Positions 19,263-27,310 of a DNA stretch of 64,000 bases are shown one piece after another. Position 1 is the first letter of the stretch. Each line of letters opens with the position of its first letter. The stretch covers positions 1 to 64,000 of the forward strand of contig DATDIL010000068.1 of the NCBI GenBank assembly GCA_036521075.1, given 5' to 3'. The notes beneath the pieces were generated by a model. The model had not been told where the DNA came from. It did no database searches and was given only the letters and a program-made list of their open reading frames with translations. A program made the position numbers and the translations under genes. This DNA comes from DAIDKA01 sp036521075. GTDB taxonomy: Bacteria > Pseudomonadota > Gammaproteobacteria > Steroidobacterales > Steroidobacteraceae.

Positions 19263-20156
19263 ATGACAGCTTCCATACGCGTGTGCGCGCTGATCGGCCG
19301 GTTTACGGACACCCGAGTCGCGGAGACGGTGGCGGTCCTGCTGCCGCACCTCATCGACCGTGGCGTCAGTATTCTGGCGTATGAGAGCCCCGGCGACATC
19401 CCCGGTGCGGGCGCCGTGACCATTGTCTCCGAAACCGAGCTGGCTGCCCGGGCGGACCTGATCGTCGCCATTGGCGGGGATGGCACCCTGCTCTACGCGG
19501 CACGCCTGGCCACCGCCCGGCGTGTGCCGTTGCTGGGCATCAATCGCGGCCGCTTGGGCTTTTTGACCGACGTAATGCCGCAGGAGGTCCTGGCTTGTGT
19601 GGACGCGGCGCTGGATGGTGGCTGCGTCGTTGATCGACGCCCGCTGCTAACCGCCACGCTGGCGAGCGGCGGTGTCACTGCGATCACCGGGCTCGCGCTC
19701 AACGACGTGGTGGTCCAGAAGCTGGCCAGTGGCAGCATGATGGACTTCGAAACCTGGATTGACGGCCGGTACGTCAACACCCACGCCGGGGATGGCATCG
19801 TCATCGCCAGCGCCACCGGCTCGACGGCCTACGCGTTGTCCTGTGGCGGTCCCATCGTCGATCCACACCTGCAGGTATTGGTCATCGCGCCGATCTGCCC
19901 GCACACCCTGTCGGACCGGCCCATTGTCGTCTCCGCCCGCGCCGCGATTGAAATCCGTCTGCTGGAACGCCCGGAGAGTCGGGCCCAGGTGGTCTGCGAC
20001 GGCTTCGTGCTCGGCGATGTGCCGCCCTGCGACCGGGTGCAGATCCGCCAGTCGGATGATGAGGTCACCTTGCTGCACCCGCCCGGCTACGATTACTTCC
20101 GCCTGTTGCGCTCCAAGCTGCACTGGGGTCGCGGCAACGCCGACCGCTCCCGCTAG
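19263..20156 (+). CDS. nadK: NAD kinase
   Basis: Phosphorylates NAD to NADP. The 297-residue protein (ATG 19263, MTASIRVCALIGRF) has the GGDGTLL catalytic motif (about 69-75), the LGINRGRLGFLTD block, NDVVVQK and the SATGSTAYALSCGGPIV region that binds the second nucleotide. Length is normal. It is divergent from hrcA and 9 bp upstream of recN on the same strand; nadK-recN adjacent to grpE is the arrangement known from E. coli. Confidence 0.97.
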   Translation: MTASIRVCALIGRFTDTRVAETVAVLLPHLIDRGVSILAYESPGDIPGAGAVTIVSETELAARADLIVAIGGDGTLLYAARLATARRVPLLGINRGRLGFLTDVMPQEVLACVDAALDGGCVVDRRPLLTATLASGGVTAITGLALNDVVVQKLASGSMMDFETWIDGRYVNTHAGDGIVIASATGSTAYALSCGGPIVDPHLQVLVIAPICPHTLSDRPIVVSARAAIEIRLLERPESRAQVVCDGFVLGDVPPCDRVQIRQSDDEVTLLHPPGYDYFRLLRSKLHWGRGNADRSR

Positions 20157-20165
20157 CGCGCCGCC

Positions 20166-21887
20166 ATGCTCACCTACCTGCATATCCTGGACTTTGCCAT
20201 CATCGATGCGCTGGAACTGGACGTGCGCAGCGGACTCAGTGTCCTTACCGGCGAAACCGGCGCCGGCAAGTCAATCCTGGTGGATGCCCTGCAGCTCATA
20301 GCCGGTGGCCGCGCCGGAGCCGAAGTGGTGCGTCAGGGCGCACAGCGCGCGGAAGTCACCGCGACTTTCGAGCTGGCCCAGGCCCCGCGCGAACTGAAGA
20401 GCTGGCTCGAGGATCAGTCCATCACCGTCGAGCAGGAGCTGTCGGTGCGTCGCGTGGTGGCCGCCGATGGTCGCTCGCGCGCCTATTTGAACGGCCAGTC
20501 GGTGACCGTACAGCAGCTGCGCGAGGCCGGTAATATCCTGCTGGACATCCACGGCCAGCATGAATTTCAGACCCTCACGCGCAGCTCCGGACAGCGCGAT
20601 CTGCTCGACGCCTACGGTCGCCACGAAGCCATCGTCGGTGAGGTCGGGATCGCGCAGCGGGTGTGGCTGAAGCTGCTCAATGCCGCCCTGGAGCTCGAAA
20701 CGAAGGCTCGCGACCGCGATGCCCGACTGTCACTGCTGCGCTATCAGGCACAGGAACTCACCGCCCTCGGGCTGGCCGCCGGTGAATTCACCAGCCTCAC
20801 CGAGGAGGCCACGCGCATGGCCAACCGTGGCCGGATCACCGAGTCGGTGCAGGGCGCCTTGGGGAACCTGTACGAGGAGGATGCCGGCAGCGCGCATGCG
20901 GGAGTCGCGCGGGCTCTGCAGCAACTGAAGAGCATCGCGGGCCTCGATCCGGGCATCGCGAACGTCCTGCCGCTGGTGAACGGGGCCGCCATCCAGATTC
21001 GTGAAGCCGCCCGGGAGCTGCAGCGCTACCTGGATTCACAGGATTTTGATGCGGCGCGCCAGGATCAGGTGCAAAGACGCCTGGCCGCCATCGAGGAACT
21101 CGCACGCAAAAACCGCGTCGCGCCGGAACGGTTGCACGAGCGTACCGCGGAGCTGGCAACGGAGCTGGCGCTGCTGGAATCGGCGCAAAGCGATCTGGCC
21201 ACGGTGCGGACGGATCTCGCCATGGCATTGGACCGCTATCGCGAGCAGGCCAGGCTGCTCTCGGCGCGACGGGCGACAGCCGCCCGGGCCCTGGCCAAGA
21301 CCGTCACCAACCATATGCAGCAGCTGGGCATGACCGGTGGCCGGTTCCAGATCGACGTAACGCCGCTCGAGTCCACCGAGCCCCAGCCACACGGTGTCGA
21401 CCAGATCGAATTTCGCGTGACGGCCAACCCGGGGCAACCGCTGCGGGCTTTGTCGAAGGTGGCCTCGGGGGGCGAACTTGCCCGCCTGTCCCTGGCGGTG
21501 CAGGTCGCCTGCGCGGGGCGCGAGTCGCGCTGCATGGTGTTCGATGAAGTCGATTCAGGGATTGGTGGGGCAATTGCGGAGATCGTCGGCCGCGAGCTGC
21601 GCACGTTGGCCGAGCGGGCCCAGGTGCTGTGCGTGACCCATCTGCCCCAGGTCGCCTCCCAGGGGCATCATCACCTGCGGGTCAACAAGCTCACCGATGG
21701 CAAGACCACGCGCACCTCACTGACCGATCTGACCGCCGCGGAACGGGTCGAGGAATTGGCGCGGATGCTGGGGGGAGTCGATATCACCGCCAAGGCACGC
21801 GAACACGCCCAGGAGATGCTGCGGCAGGTCGAAATCAAGTCTTCGGCCGATGCGCACAAGTCTGGCGAACGCAGTGGCCATAAATGA
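20166..21887 (+). CDS. recN: DNA repair protein RecN
   Basis: SMC-like ATPase acting in double-strand break repair. The 573-residue product has Walker A GETGAGKS at 29-36, a long alpha-helical coiled-coil middle (about 150-370), and the ABC signature and Walker B in VASGGELARLSLAVQ and CMVFDEVDSGIGG near 440-475. The ATG start at 20166 lies 9 bp after nadK. Its last 53 bases overlap the 3' end of fur, which is transcribed the other way. No LexA box was identified upstream, as the promoter is presumably shared with nadK. Confidence 0.96.
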   Translation: MLTYLHILDFAIIDALELDVRSGLSVLTGETGAGKSILVDALQLIAGGRAGAEVVRQGAQRAEVTATFELAQAPRELKSWLEDQSITVEQELSVRRVVAADGRSRAYLNGQSVTVQQLREAGNILLDIHGQHEFQTLTRSSGQRDLLDAYGRHEAIVGEVGIAQRVWLKLLNAALELETKARDRDARLSLLRYQAQELTALGLAAGEFTSLTEEATRMANRGRITESVQGALGNLYEEDAGSAHAGVARALQQLKSIAGLDPGIANVLPLVNGAAIQIREAARELQRYLDSQDFDAARQDQVQRRLAAIEELARKNRVAPERLHERTAELATELALLESAQSDLATVRTDLAMALDRYREQARLLSARRATAARALAKTVTNHMQQLGMTGGRFQIDVTPLESTEPQPHGVDQIEFRVTANPGQPLRALSKVASGGELARLSLAVQVACAGRESRCMVFDEVDSGIGGAIAEIVGRELRTLAERAQVLCVTHLPQVASQGHHHLRVNKLTDGKTTRTSLTDLTAAERVEELARMLGGVDITAKAREHAQEMLRQVEIKSSADAHKSGERSGHK

Positions 21888-22263
21888 TCAGGGAATGATC
21901 CCGGATCTCGAACCCGAGCTTCTTGGCCACCGATCCCTGCCGCTCTTCGATGCCGGAATCCATGAACTCTTCGACGCGGCCGCAGTCCAGACACACAATG
22001 TGGTCATGGTGAGTGCCATGGTTGATTTCAAAGACCGCCATGCCATCTTCGAAGTGGTGCCGGGTCACCAGGCCCGCGGCTTCGAATTGCGTGAGCACCC
22101 GGTAAACCGTCGCCAGGCCGATATCCTCGTTGGACTCGAGCAATGAGCGGTAGATGTCCTCCGCCGAGAGGTGCCGCGTCGTGCTGCTTTCCAGAATTTC
22201 CAGGATTTTCAGCCGCGGCAGCGTCACCTTCAGGCCGGCCTTGCGCAGGTCCTTACCTTCCAT
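21835..22263 (-). CDS. fur: ferric uptake regulator Fur
   Basis: Iron-responsive repressor, a dimeric winged-helix DNA-binding protein with metal sites. The 142-residue form starts at ATG 22263 (MEGKDLRKAGLKVTLPRLKI). It has the recognition helix region (EDIYRSLLESNEDIGLATVYR), the HHDHIVCLDCG motif with the CxxC zinc site, and a second cysteine pair in GHCVRQTC. Convergent with recN (53-bp overlap) and divergent from bamE. Between fur and bamE an AT-rich tract (about 22308-22326) contains GATAAT and ATGATA hexamers that might be a degenerate Fur site; this is weak. Confidence 0.96.
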   Translation of the reverse strand: MEGKDLRKAGLKVTLPRLKILEILESSTTRHLSAEDIYRSLLESNEDIGLATVYRVLTQFEAAGLVTRHHFEDGMAVFEINHGTHHDHIVCLDCGRVEEFMDSGIEERQGSVAKKLGFEIRDHSLIIYGHCVRQTCAHRPKT

Positions 22264-22336
22264 GCCGTTTTCTCCTGACGCCAGGCGGCTTCGGCCCGGG
22301 TGATGCGGTATCATTCATTTATTATCCCGGATTCAA

Positions 22337-22735
22337 GTGACAAGTCACGTGATCAGATTCCAGCCAATTCTTCCGTGGTGCCGCATCAGCGCCGCTTGCG
22401 CCTGTCTTGCCGTGCTTGCCGCCGCATCCGGATGCGTCTACCGCGTGACCGTGCAACAGGGAAATTACCTTGAAAAACGCAATACCGATCAGCTCACCAC
22501 GGGCATGACCAAGGTGCAGGTGCGCTACCTGCTGGGCACGCCCATGATGCCGACCCTCTTTGACAGCGATCGCTGGGACTACCTCTACTACCTGAAAGTC
22601 GGGCGCCAGAAGCCATACGAGCGGGCACTGACGGTGTATTTCAAGGATGACAAGGTCGACCGGATCGACAATCATAACCAGGATCCCGTGACCAAGGATG
22701 CGCCTGAAGGCCGCGTCCCGGCGCCCGCCCTGTAG
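22337..22735 (+). CDS. bamE: outer membrane protein assembly factor BamE
   Basis: Lipoprotein of the BAM complex (SmpA/OmlA) that helps insert beta-barrel proteins. The 132-residue precursor has a signal peptide ending in the lipobox LAAASGC (Cys33), then the BamE core with NYLEKRNTDQLTTGMTKVQV, LLGTPMMPTLFDSDRWDYLY and a C-terminal strand VYFKDDKVDRID. The likely start is GTG 22337; another GTG four codons downstream is possible. It is divergent from fur, the conserved fur-bamE pairing of Xanthomonas and Pseudomonas. The downstream neighbour rnfH is convergent. Confidence 0.95.
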   Translation: MTSHVIRFQPILPWCRISAACACLAVLAAASGCVYRVTVQQGNYLEKRNTDQLTTGMTKVQVRYLLGTPMMPTLFDSDRWDYLYYLKVGRQKPYERALTVYFKDDKVDRIDNHNQDPVTKDAPEGRVPAPAL

Positions 22736-22755
22736 GTCCTTGTCAAAGGCGTGCC

Positions 22756-23046
22756 TCAGCGCCCCCGGACCCGCGCGCGCCGACTGGCACGCGGATCATT
22801 GAGCAAGGCCCGGTAGATCTCCACCCGATCTGCGTCGGCCGGCACATCGTCCCGACGGCAAGGCTCCCCGAAAATGCCCAGCGAGTCCGAGTCCCAGGGA
22901 ACGTCCCGGTCTTCGCCCCGCGCCCGTGCCAGGATTCGCGCCTGCTGGAGCAGATCTTCGACGCTCGCGGCCCGCGGCAGCTGCACCGCCCACAGGAACT
23001 GCCGCGTCGGCAGCGCGAAGGCCACGATGCAATGCTTAGTGCGCAT
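22756..23046 (-). CDS. rnfH: RnfH family ubiquitin-fold protein
   Basis: Small beta-grasp protein of unknown exact role, conserved next to ratA. The 96-residue product begins MRTKHCIVAFALPTRQFLWA. The family features are the strand pattern, the AASVEDLLQQARIL helix, GIFGEPCRRDDVPADADRVE and the closing IYRALLNDPRASRR. The ATG at 23046 overlaps the ratA stop by 11 bp, suggesting coupled translation. A much longer reading frame upstream only repeats ratA in another frame. The E. coli order smpB / ratA-rnfH / bamE is reproduced. Confidence 0.9.
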   Translation of the reverse strand: MRTKHCIVAFALPTRQFLWAVQLPRAASVEDLLQQARILARARGEDRDVPWDSDSLGIFGEPCRRDDVPADADRVEIYRALLNDPRASRRARVRGR

Positions 23047-23485
23047 CGGCCGCCAAGGCCCGCGCGCGCGCCACGAACGCATCGACCAGCGATGCGGCAG
23101 TCTCTTCAAACAGGGGCTCGAACAGCACGGCAGCCAGTCGGTTGGCAAAGGCGAACCGCAGCACCAGATCCACGCGGCATCCGGGCTGTCCGGGAACCTC
23201 GACCGGCGTGAAGCTCCAGTCCCCATCGAGGGTCTTGAACGGACCGCTGACGAGCCGCATGGCGATGTGCCGATTGGCGGTAAGCTCATTGCGTGTGGTG
23301 AACTGGGTGTTCAACGGTCCGCGTCGCACCCCGACACTGGCGATGAGTTCGCGCTCGGTCCGCGACCGAACGTGCGCGCTCGTGCACCACGGCAGAAACT
23401 GTGGGTAGCTTTCGATGTCGTTGATCAGCGCGAACATCCGCTCCGGAGGTTGCGCGACCAGTGCCGAGCGGCGGACTTCCCTCAT
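23036..23485 (-). CDS. ratA: RatA family (COQ10/START-like) protein
   Basis: START/polyketide-cyclase-like small protein. E. coli RatA was described as a ribosome-association toxin, while related COQ10 proteins bind ubiquinone, so the physiological role is unsettled. The 149-residue product starts MREVRRSALVAQPPERMFAL and contains the typical FALINDIESYPQFLPWC block. The central sheet and C-terminal helix FEPLFEETAASLVDAFVARA are also present. It is divergent from smpB with 20 bp between the starts and overlaps rnfH downstream. Confidence 0.92.
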   Translation of the reverse strand: MREVRRSALVAQPPERMFALINDIESYPQFLPWCTSAHVRSRTERELIASVGVRRGPLNTQFTTRNELTANRHIAMRLVSGPFKTLDGDWSFTPVEVPGQPGCRVDLVLRFAFANRLAAVLFEPLFEETAASLVDAFVARARALAADAH

Positions 23486-23505
23486 CGGTAGAATTGTGCC
23501 TTAAA

Positions 23506-23973
23506 ATGACCCAGCCCAAAGCCGAACCCAAGCTGATCGCCGAAAACCGCAAGGCGCGCTTCGATTACTACATCGAGGAGCGCTACGAGGCCGGCATGGT
23601 GCTGCAGGGCTGGGAGGTCAAAGCCATGCGCGCCGGCAAGGCGCAGCTGACCGAATCCTACGCGTACGTGAAGAACGGGGAAGCCTTCCTGTACGGCGCC
23701 CATATCGCACCCCTGATGACAACCTCCACCCATGTCATCGCCGAACCGACTCGCACGCGCAAACTGCTGCTGAATCTCGCCGAACTGGAGCAGCTGGAAA
23801 ATGCGGTGGAACGCGAGGGCTACACGCTCGTGCCACTGCAGATGTACTGGAAGGCCGGCCGTGCGAAGCTGCAGATAGGCGTGGCCAAGGGCAAGAAGCA
23901 GCACGACAAGCGCGCGACCGAGAAGGATCGCGACTGGCAGCGCGACAAAGCCCGCATTCTGCGCACGCGCTAG
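23506..23973 (+). CDS. smpB: SsrA-binding protein SmpB
   Basis: Binds tmRNA and brings it to stalled ribosomes. The 155-residue product (ATG 23506) has the OB-fold core with ENRKARFDYYIEERYEAGMV, LQGWEVKAMRAGKAQLTESY and the tmRNA-contacting HIAPL region. A C-terminal Lys-rich tail (KGKKQHDKRATEKDRDWQRD) enters the mRNA channel. Its RNA partner ssrA lies only 2.6 kb downstream, on the same strand. The stop codon overlaps the 3' end of the convergent DUF481 gene. Confidence 0.97.
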   Translation: MTQPKAEPKLIAENRKARFDYYIEERYEAGMVLQGWEVKAMRAGKAQLTESYAYVKNGEAFLYGAHIAPLMTTSTHVIAEPTRTRKLLLNLAELEQLENAVEREGYTLVPLQMYWKAGRAKLQIGVAKGKKQHDKRATEKDRDWQRDKARILRTR

Positions 23974-24746
23974 GGGAACGCGTACGCCAGATTGAAGGTC
24001 ACCTGCGAATCGGTCTTCACCAGACCCGTCGGCGGACTGCTGTTGTGACGGACCTCGTAACCCACCGTGATCGCGAGCACCTTGCTCATGTTCACCTGCA
24101 ACCCGAGATCATTCTGCAGCAGCGTATTGTCCGAGCCTGCCTCCACCGCCACCTCCTCGGTGAGCTTGGTGCTGGCATTGAAGGCGTACATGCCCTTGAT
24201 GTTGCCAGTGACGACGGCACCGGTTTCACCATCCAGTGGCGTGCGCGCGATCACATCGCCGCTGGCATCCTTGTCGAGCAGTTCGGGCCGCAACCGCCGG
24301 TAACCGACACCCACCTGGGCATCAAGCGTCGCATCAGCCAGCTTCACGATCGAATAGCCCGCGCCCGCCGACACGGTTTCCTGGTACTGGAAGCCGCTGA
24401 ACTTGTCGTCGGCGTAGTGCAACGCTCCAAAGCCAAACAGTCGATTCGTGAAGTTGTAGTTGGACTGCCATTGCACGTCCAGGTTCTCGGCGCTGACGAT
24501 GTCATCGGACTTGCCGTACAGGCCGGCCAGCTGCAGTTCATGCTTCCAGGCCGCCACGACATACGCGGCGTCGAGCTTCGCATTGGCCGTCTGCGCATCC
24601 GTATTGCCACGGGAGGACACATAGCCCACCTGGGCCTTGACCGTCAGCGGCGGGGGCGGCGGCGCCGGAGCGTCATCGGCCATCACCATTACGGGTGCGA
24701 CGAACATCGCGAGCGCAAATGACGCCTTGAGAATCCGTGAGACCAT
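23970..24746 (-). CDS. DUF481 (YdiY-like) outer membrane beta-barrel protein
   Basis: Predicted secreted outer-membrane protein of unknown function. The 258-residue precursor has a signal peptide of about 23 residues (hydrophobic SFALAMFVAPVMVMA) and then a Pro-rich linker. Alternating beta-strand segments typical of DUF481 follow (AQVGYVSSRGNTDAQTANAK, VGYRRLRPELL, DSQVTFNLAYAF), ending in Phe-Pro rather than a plain aromatic. It stands between convergent smpB and co-directional treA. E. coli YdiY is an acid-inducible relative. No ligand can be inferred from sequence. Confidence 0.85.
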   Translation of the reverse strand: MVSRILKASFALAMFVAPVMVMADDAPAPPPPPLTVKAQVGYVSSRGNTDAQTANAKLDAAYVVAAWKHELQLAGLYGKSDDIVSAENLDVQWQSNYNFTNRLFGFGALHYADDKFSGFQYQETVSAGAGYSIVKLADATLDAQVGVGYRRLRPELLDKDASGDVIARTPLDGETGAVVTGNIKGMYAFNASTKLTEEVAVEAGSDNTLLQNDLGLQVNMSKVLAITVGYEVRHNSSPPTGLVKTDSQVTFNLAYAFP

Positions 24747-24808
24747 GTCCTTCCCCTTGGAATTGCAAAACGCGCGGAATTAAGCACCGGGGCTACGCAC
24801 AAGTCACG

Positions 24809-26443
24809 TTACTTAGCCGTATGGTCCGGACATTGATCGCGCGAGGAAAAAGCGGCGTAGGCCGGATACAGTGCCATCAGGCGACGCGTCACCCCATTGG
24901 TCCAGCCAAAGCCATCCTGCAATGGATACTCACCGCCCGCCCCGCCACCGTCGGTCTCGACATTATATTTTTCCACGAGTCTGCCACTGTGTTGATACGC
25001 AATCGTGACATTCACCAGCCATCGACAGGCGATGGTCGCGGCCAGCGCGCCGGAGCCGTTGTCGCGCAACCCTCTGACTGCGATCCATTGCAGCGGGGCC
25101 CAGCCGTTCGGCGCGTCCCATTGCTGACCCGTCTTCAGGAGCGTCGTGGCGAGGCCGTTGCGGGCCAGCAGCGATTCGCGTACCACTGCAGCGACCTGCT
25201 GCGCCTGGGCCACGCTTGCCACGGATTCGAACAGCGGATACAGCGTTGCTGCCGACAGGACCGGCGTGCGCCGGCCATCGGTCCAACGATAGTCACTGTA
25301 GATCCGTCGCTGCGGGTTCCACAAATACCGGTCAATGGCGCGATGGCGGGCGGCGGCGCGCTGCGTGAAGTCCGCTTCGCAAGCCCGATCTCCCGCGCGC
25401 TCACACCCCGCGCGGATCGCCCGCTCCAGGCCAAACAGCAGACTGTTCAGATCCACCGGCACAATCTGCGTTGTCTCAATGGAGGCCAGCGACTGCGGGT
25501 CGCGCAGCCAGCGCGAACTGAAGTCCCAACCGCTCTCGGCTGCGGCGCGGATGTCCCGATAAAGCTGCTGCGACTCGCGTCCACTGCGGCGCGCCAGCGC
25601 GGTGTCCTCGCGCCACGACTCGTCGCGTGGCGCATCGATATCATCCCAGTAGCGGTTCAGCACGGCACCATCGGGCAGCCGGACCACGCGGCGCGACGCC
25701 CCGCCTGCCTTGAGAGTCGCGTTGCCGGCCATCCAGAAGGCGTACTCGCGGCGCAATTGCGGCAGATAACGCGCCCAGGCCGCAGCGGGGTCTTGCGGCT
25801 GCGCCAGCGCGACCATTTCGAAGAAGAACGGGGGCTGCGAGCGGCCCAGGTAGTAGGTGCGCGTGCCGTTCGGAATATGGCCGTAGCGATCGATGAGTGA
25901 GCCAAAGTCACTGATCATGTCCCGCACCAGATCCTGCCGACCGCTTTGCGCAAGTCCCAGCATCGTGAAATAGGAATCCCAGTAATACAGCTCCCGGAAG
26001 CGACCCCCGGGCACCACGTAGGGTTCGGGCAGGGGCAATGCCGAGGCATACGGCGGTACGGTCGGGCTCCTGCGTTCAAGCTGCGACCACAACGCATCGA
26101 TGTGAACGCCAAGCGGCGCTGGCGCATTCAAACCCTGCGTCAACTCAGGTGCTGCTGGCGCATCGGGGACTTTGAAATGGCGGCCGACAAACAGCCGCAG
26201 GTCAGCGGCTGATCGCGGTCGCTGCGCATGATACTGACGCAGTATTGTCGCCGGCGACGCAAGCGGCACGGCATCGGCGAACGTCTTGCTGTCGGGAAAC
26301 ACCGCGGCACTCTCAACCGCCGCGAACAGATCCGCGAACTCGGCCTGGGGCGGCCTTGGCGTGCCCGATGCCGCCACCGCCGACGCGAGCAAACCCAGGG
26401 CCCAGATCCAAACAGATCCGCGCGTGCAAACAGACCGTGACAT
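24809..26443 (-). CDS. treA: periplasmic trehalase (GH37)
   Basis: Hydrolyses trehalose to two glucose molecules in the periplasm. I start it at ATG 26443, which gives a clear signal peptide (MSRSVCTRGSVWIWALGLLA...) and 544 residues; the upstream in-frame extension has no signal. Both trehalase signatures are present, PGGRFRELYYWDSYF and QWDAPNGWAPLQW, together with the Gly-rich DGGGAGGEYPLQDGFGWTNG near the C-terminus. It is divergent from ssrA with 126 bp between them. A trehalose-phosphatase (otsB) lies 20 kb away in this window, but no otsA is present. Confidence 0.95.
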   Translation of the reverse strand: MSRSVCTRGSVWIWALGLLASAVAASGTPRPPQAEFADLFAAVESAAVFPDSKTFADAVPLASPATILRQYHAQRPRSAADLRLFVGRHFKVPDAPAAPELTQGLNAPAPLGVHIDALWSQLERRSPTVPPYASALPLPEPYVVPGGRFRELYYWDSYFTMLGLAQSGRQDLVRDMISDFGSLIDRYGHIPNGTRTYYLGRSQPPFFFEMVALAQPQDPAAAWARYLPQLRREYAFWMAGNATLKAGGASRRVVRLPDGAVLNRYWDDIDAPRDESWREDTALARRSGRESQQLYRDIRAAAESGWDFSSRWLRDPQSLASIETTQIVPVDLNSLLFGLERAIRAGCERAGDRACEADFTQRAAARHRAIDRYLWNPQRRIYSDYRWTDGRRTPVLSAATLYPLFESVASVAQAQQVAAVVRESLLARNGLATTLLKTGQQWDAPNGWAPLQWIAVRGLRDNGSGALAATIACRWLVNVTIAYQHSGRLVEKYNVETDGGGAGGEYPLQDGFGWTNGVTRRLMALYPAYAAFSSRDQCPDHTAK

Positions 26444-26548
26444 CGTCAAACCCCCAGATCGCAGCAGCAGGCTACGCGGCATAACGTCGAAAATGCGGCA
26501 ATTTCTGCTGTCGGCACTCTCTGACAGCCTCAAGGGGAGCCTTTGCGC

Positions 26549-26554
26549 TATACT
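26549..26554 (+). promoter_or_regulatory. probable -10 element of the ssrA promoter
   Basis: TATACT lies 16 bases before the first base of tmRNA. A matching -35 is not obvious: CTGACA at 26521-26526 is 22 bp away, too far for an ideal spacer. The position fits a stable-RNA promoter feeding a short precursor trimmed by RNase P. Confidence 0.4.
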
Positions 26555-26659
26555 TGAGCCGTTCCAGAAGGGGGCGACCGGTTTCGACGTGGGTTGCAAA
26601 ACTTCAGGGGCGTACCGAGGTGCATGAGTCCTCGTTAAACTCTTTTGCAAATTATAGTT

Positions 26660-26692
26660 GCCAACGACGACAACTTCGCTCTGGCCGCTTAA
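26660..26692 (+). other. tmRNA proteolysis-tag reading frame (ANDDNFALAA)
   Basis: The resume codon GCC is followed by AAC GAC GAC AAC TTC GCT CTG GCC GCT TAA, giving the tag ANDDNFALAA. The final ALAA is the degron recognised by ClpXP-type proteases in E. coli, whose own tag is ANDENYALAA. Confidence 0.93.
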
Positions 26693-26906
26693 CCCGGCCT
26701 AACCTCAGACCAGCTGGTGCCTGTGCCACTGACCCTGGGGACGCGCTCACAGGATCGCTCTGCATCGTGCTACGGGGTGCAGCGTTAAGAGACACCGTGG
26801 CTGGCCTAGCGTCTTCCCTGCTGCTCGGGTAGCGCGAAGCGAGAAAACAAAGAGACAGCTACGTACGTAGAGCCGGAAGCGTAGTGCTTACGGACGGGGG
26901 TTCGAT

Positions 26907-27200
26907 CAAGGGTCGCGCCGATCCGCGAGGATCGGATGAGAACGGAGCTCACATCGGAGAAACCTGACGGCGCTGTCTTTCGACAGCGGCATGGTAACGC
27001 CGAGGGGTAGGAAGAAGGCTAACTTCAGGCCTGCCCTGTAGAGACTCATAGACTCGCTGAAGAAGCCTTGCGCTTCTGAGCGGGCACTAGGATGTCGCGA
27101 TGCAGTCGCGGCATAACACGCTCCGCATCCTTGAAGGCCGATGGCGGCCTCCAAGGATGAAGGCATAGTCCAGGCCGCAGCGAAAGCCGCGGATGAACTG
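26907..27200 (+). mobile_element. group I self-splicing intron in the tmRNA T-loop
   Basis: The 294-nt insert follows the exon U of CGAT and ends with G, as group I introns do. P1: CGAU (26903-26906) pairs with GTCG (26912-26915), with U-G at the splice site. P2: CCGATCC/GGATCGG with GCGA loop (26918-26935). P3: CGGAGC (26943-26948) with GCTCCG (27120-27125). P4: CCTGA (26963-26967) with TCAGG (27025-27029). P5: CGGC/GCCG plus GCTGTC/GACAGC. P7: GACT (27043-27046) with AGTC (27167-27170), inside the conserved AAGGCATAGTCC. Hairpins at 27053-27084 and 27094-27112 resemble P7.1/P7.2. P8: CATCCTTG/CAAGGATG. P9 has a GAAA loop (27175-27192). No homing endonuclease is encoded. Confidence 0.9.
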
Positions 27201-27222
27201 TCCCCCCGCCTCCACCAATGAG

Positions 27223-27248
27223 GGTTCCCGGCAACTGGGCCGGGAACC
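27223..27248 (+). terminator. hairpin after ssrA, possible terminator
   Basis: GGTTCCCGGC pairs perfectly with GCCGGGAACC around AACTGG, six bases after the tmRNA CCA end. There is no following T-run, so it could be a processing or protective stem rather than a true intrinsic terminator. A second smaller hairpin (GGCCC/GGGCC, 27274-27287) follows. Confidence 0.45.
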
Positions 27249-27289
27249 TCGCCAACACCCTCCTACCTCAACTGGCCCCGAGGGGCCTT

Positions 27290-27300
27290 CCCGCCTCCAC
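27290..27300 (+). repeat. copy of the last 11 bases of ssrA exon 2
   Basis: CCCGCCTCCAC here repeats 27205-27215, the end of the tmRNA acceptor region, 85 bp downstream. The 3' end of ssrA is a frequent attachment site for integrative elements, so this could be a relic att core, but 11 GC-rich bases may recur by chance. Confidence 0.25.
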
Positions 27301-27310
27301 GGCTGTGTGG

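Larger units (their letters stand above)
26570..27217 (+). ncRNA. ssrA: tmRNA (ssrA), interrupted by a group I intron
   Basis: Transfer-messenger RNA that rescues stalled ribosomes with SmpB. Exon 1 (26570-26906) starts GGGGGCGACCGGTTTCGACG and contains the tag reading frame. Exon 2 (27201-27217) is only the 3' half of the T-stem, the acceptor strand CGCCTCC and ACCA. The acceptor stem GGGGGCG/CGCCTCC pairs fully with one G-U. The T-stem GGGGG (26896-26900) pairs with CCCCC (27202-27206). Between them the T-loop reads TTCGAT, then 294 nt of intron, then T. The spliced RNA would be 354 nt, a normal tmRNA size. The unspliced 648 nt would have no closed T-loop. Confidence 0.95.

Noticed and set aside
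22756..23289. 177-codon version of rnfH
   Set aside because: The first 81 codons are ratA read in another frame; RnfH similarity begins at the ATG at 23046.
26554..26832. Open frame across the 5' part of ssrA
   Set aside because: The stretch is the tmRNA itself; only the ten-codon tag is translated.
26906..27258. Short open frames inside the tmRNA intron, as possible homing endonuclease
   Set aside because: All are under 90 codons, mostly antisense, and none shows LAGLIDADG, GIY-YIG or HNH residues; the intron is too short for one.
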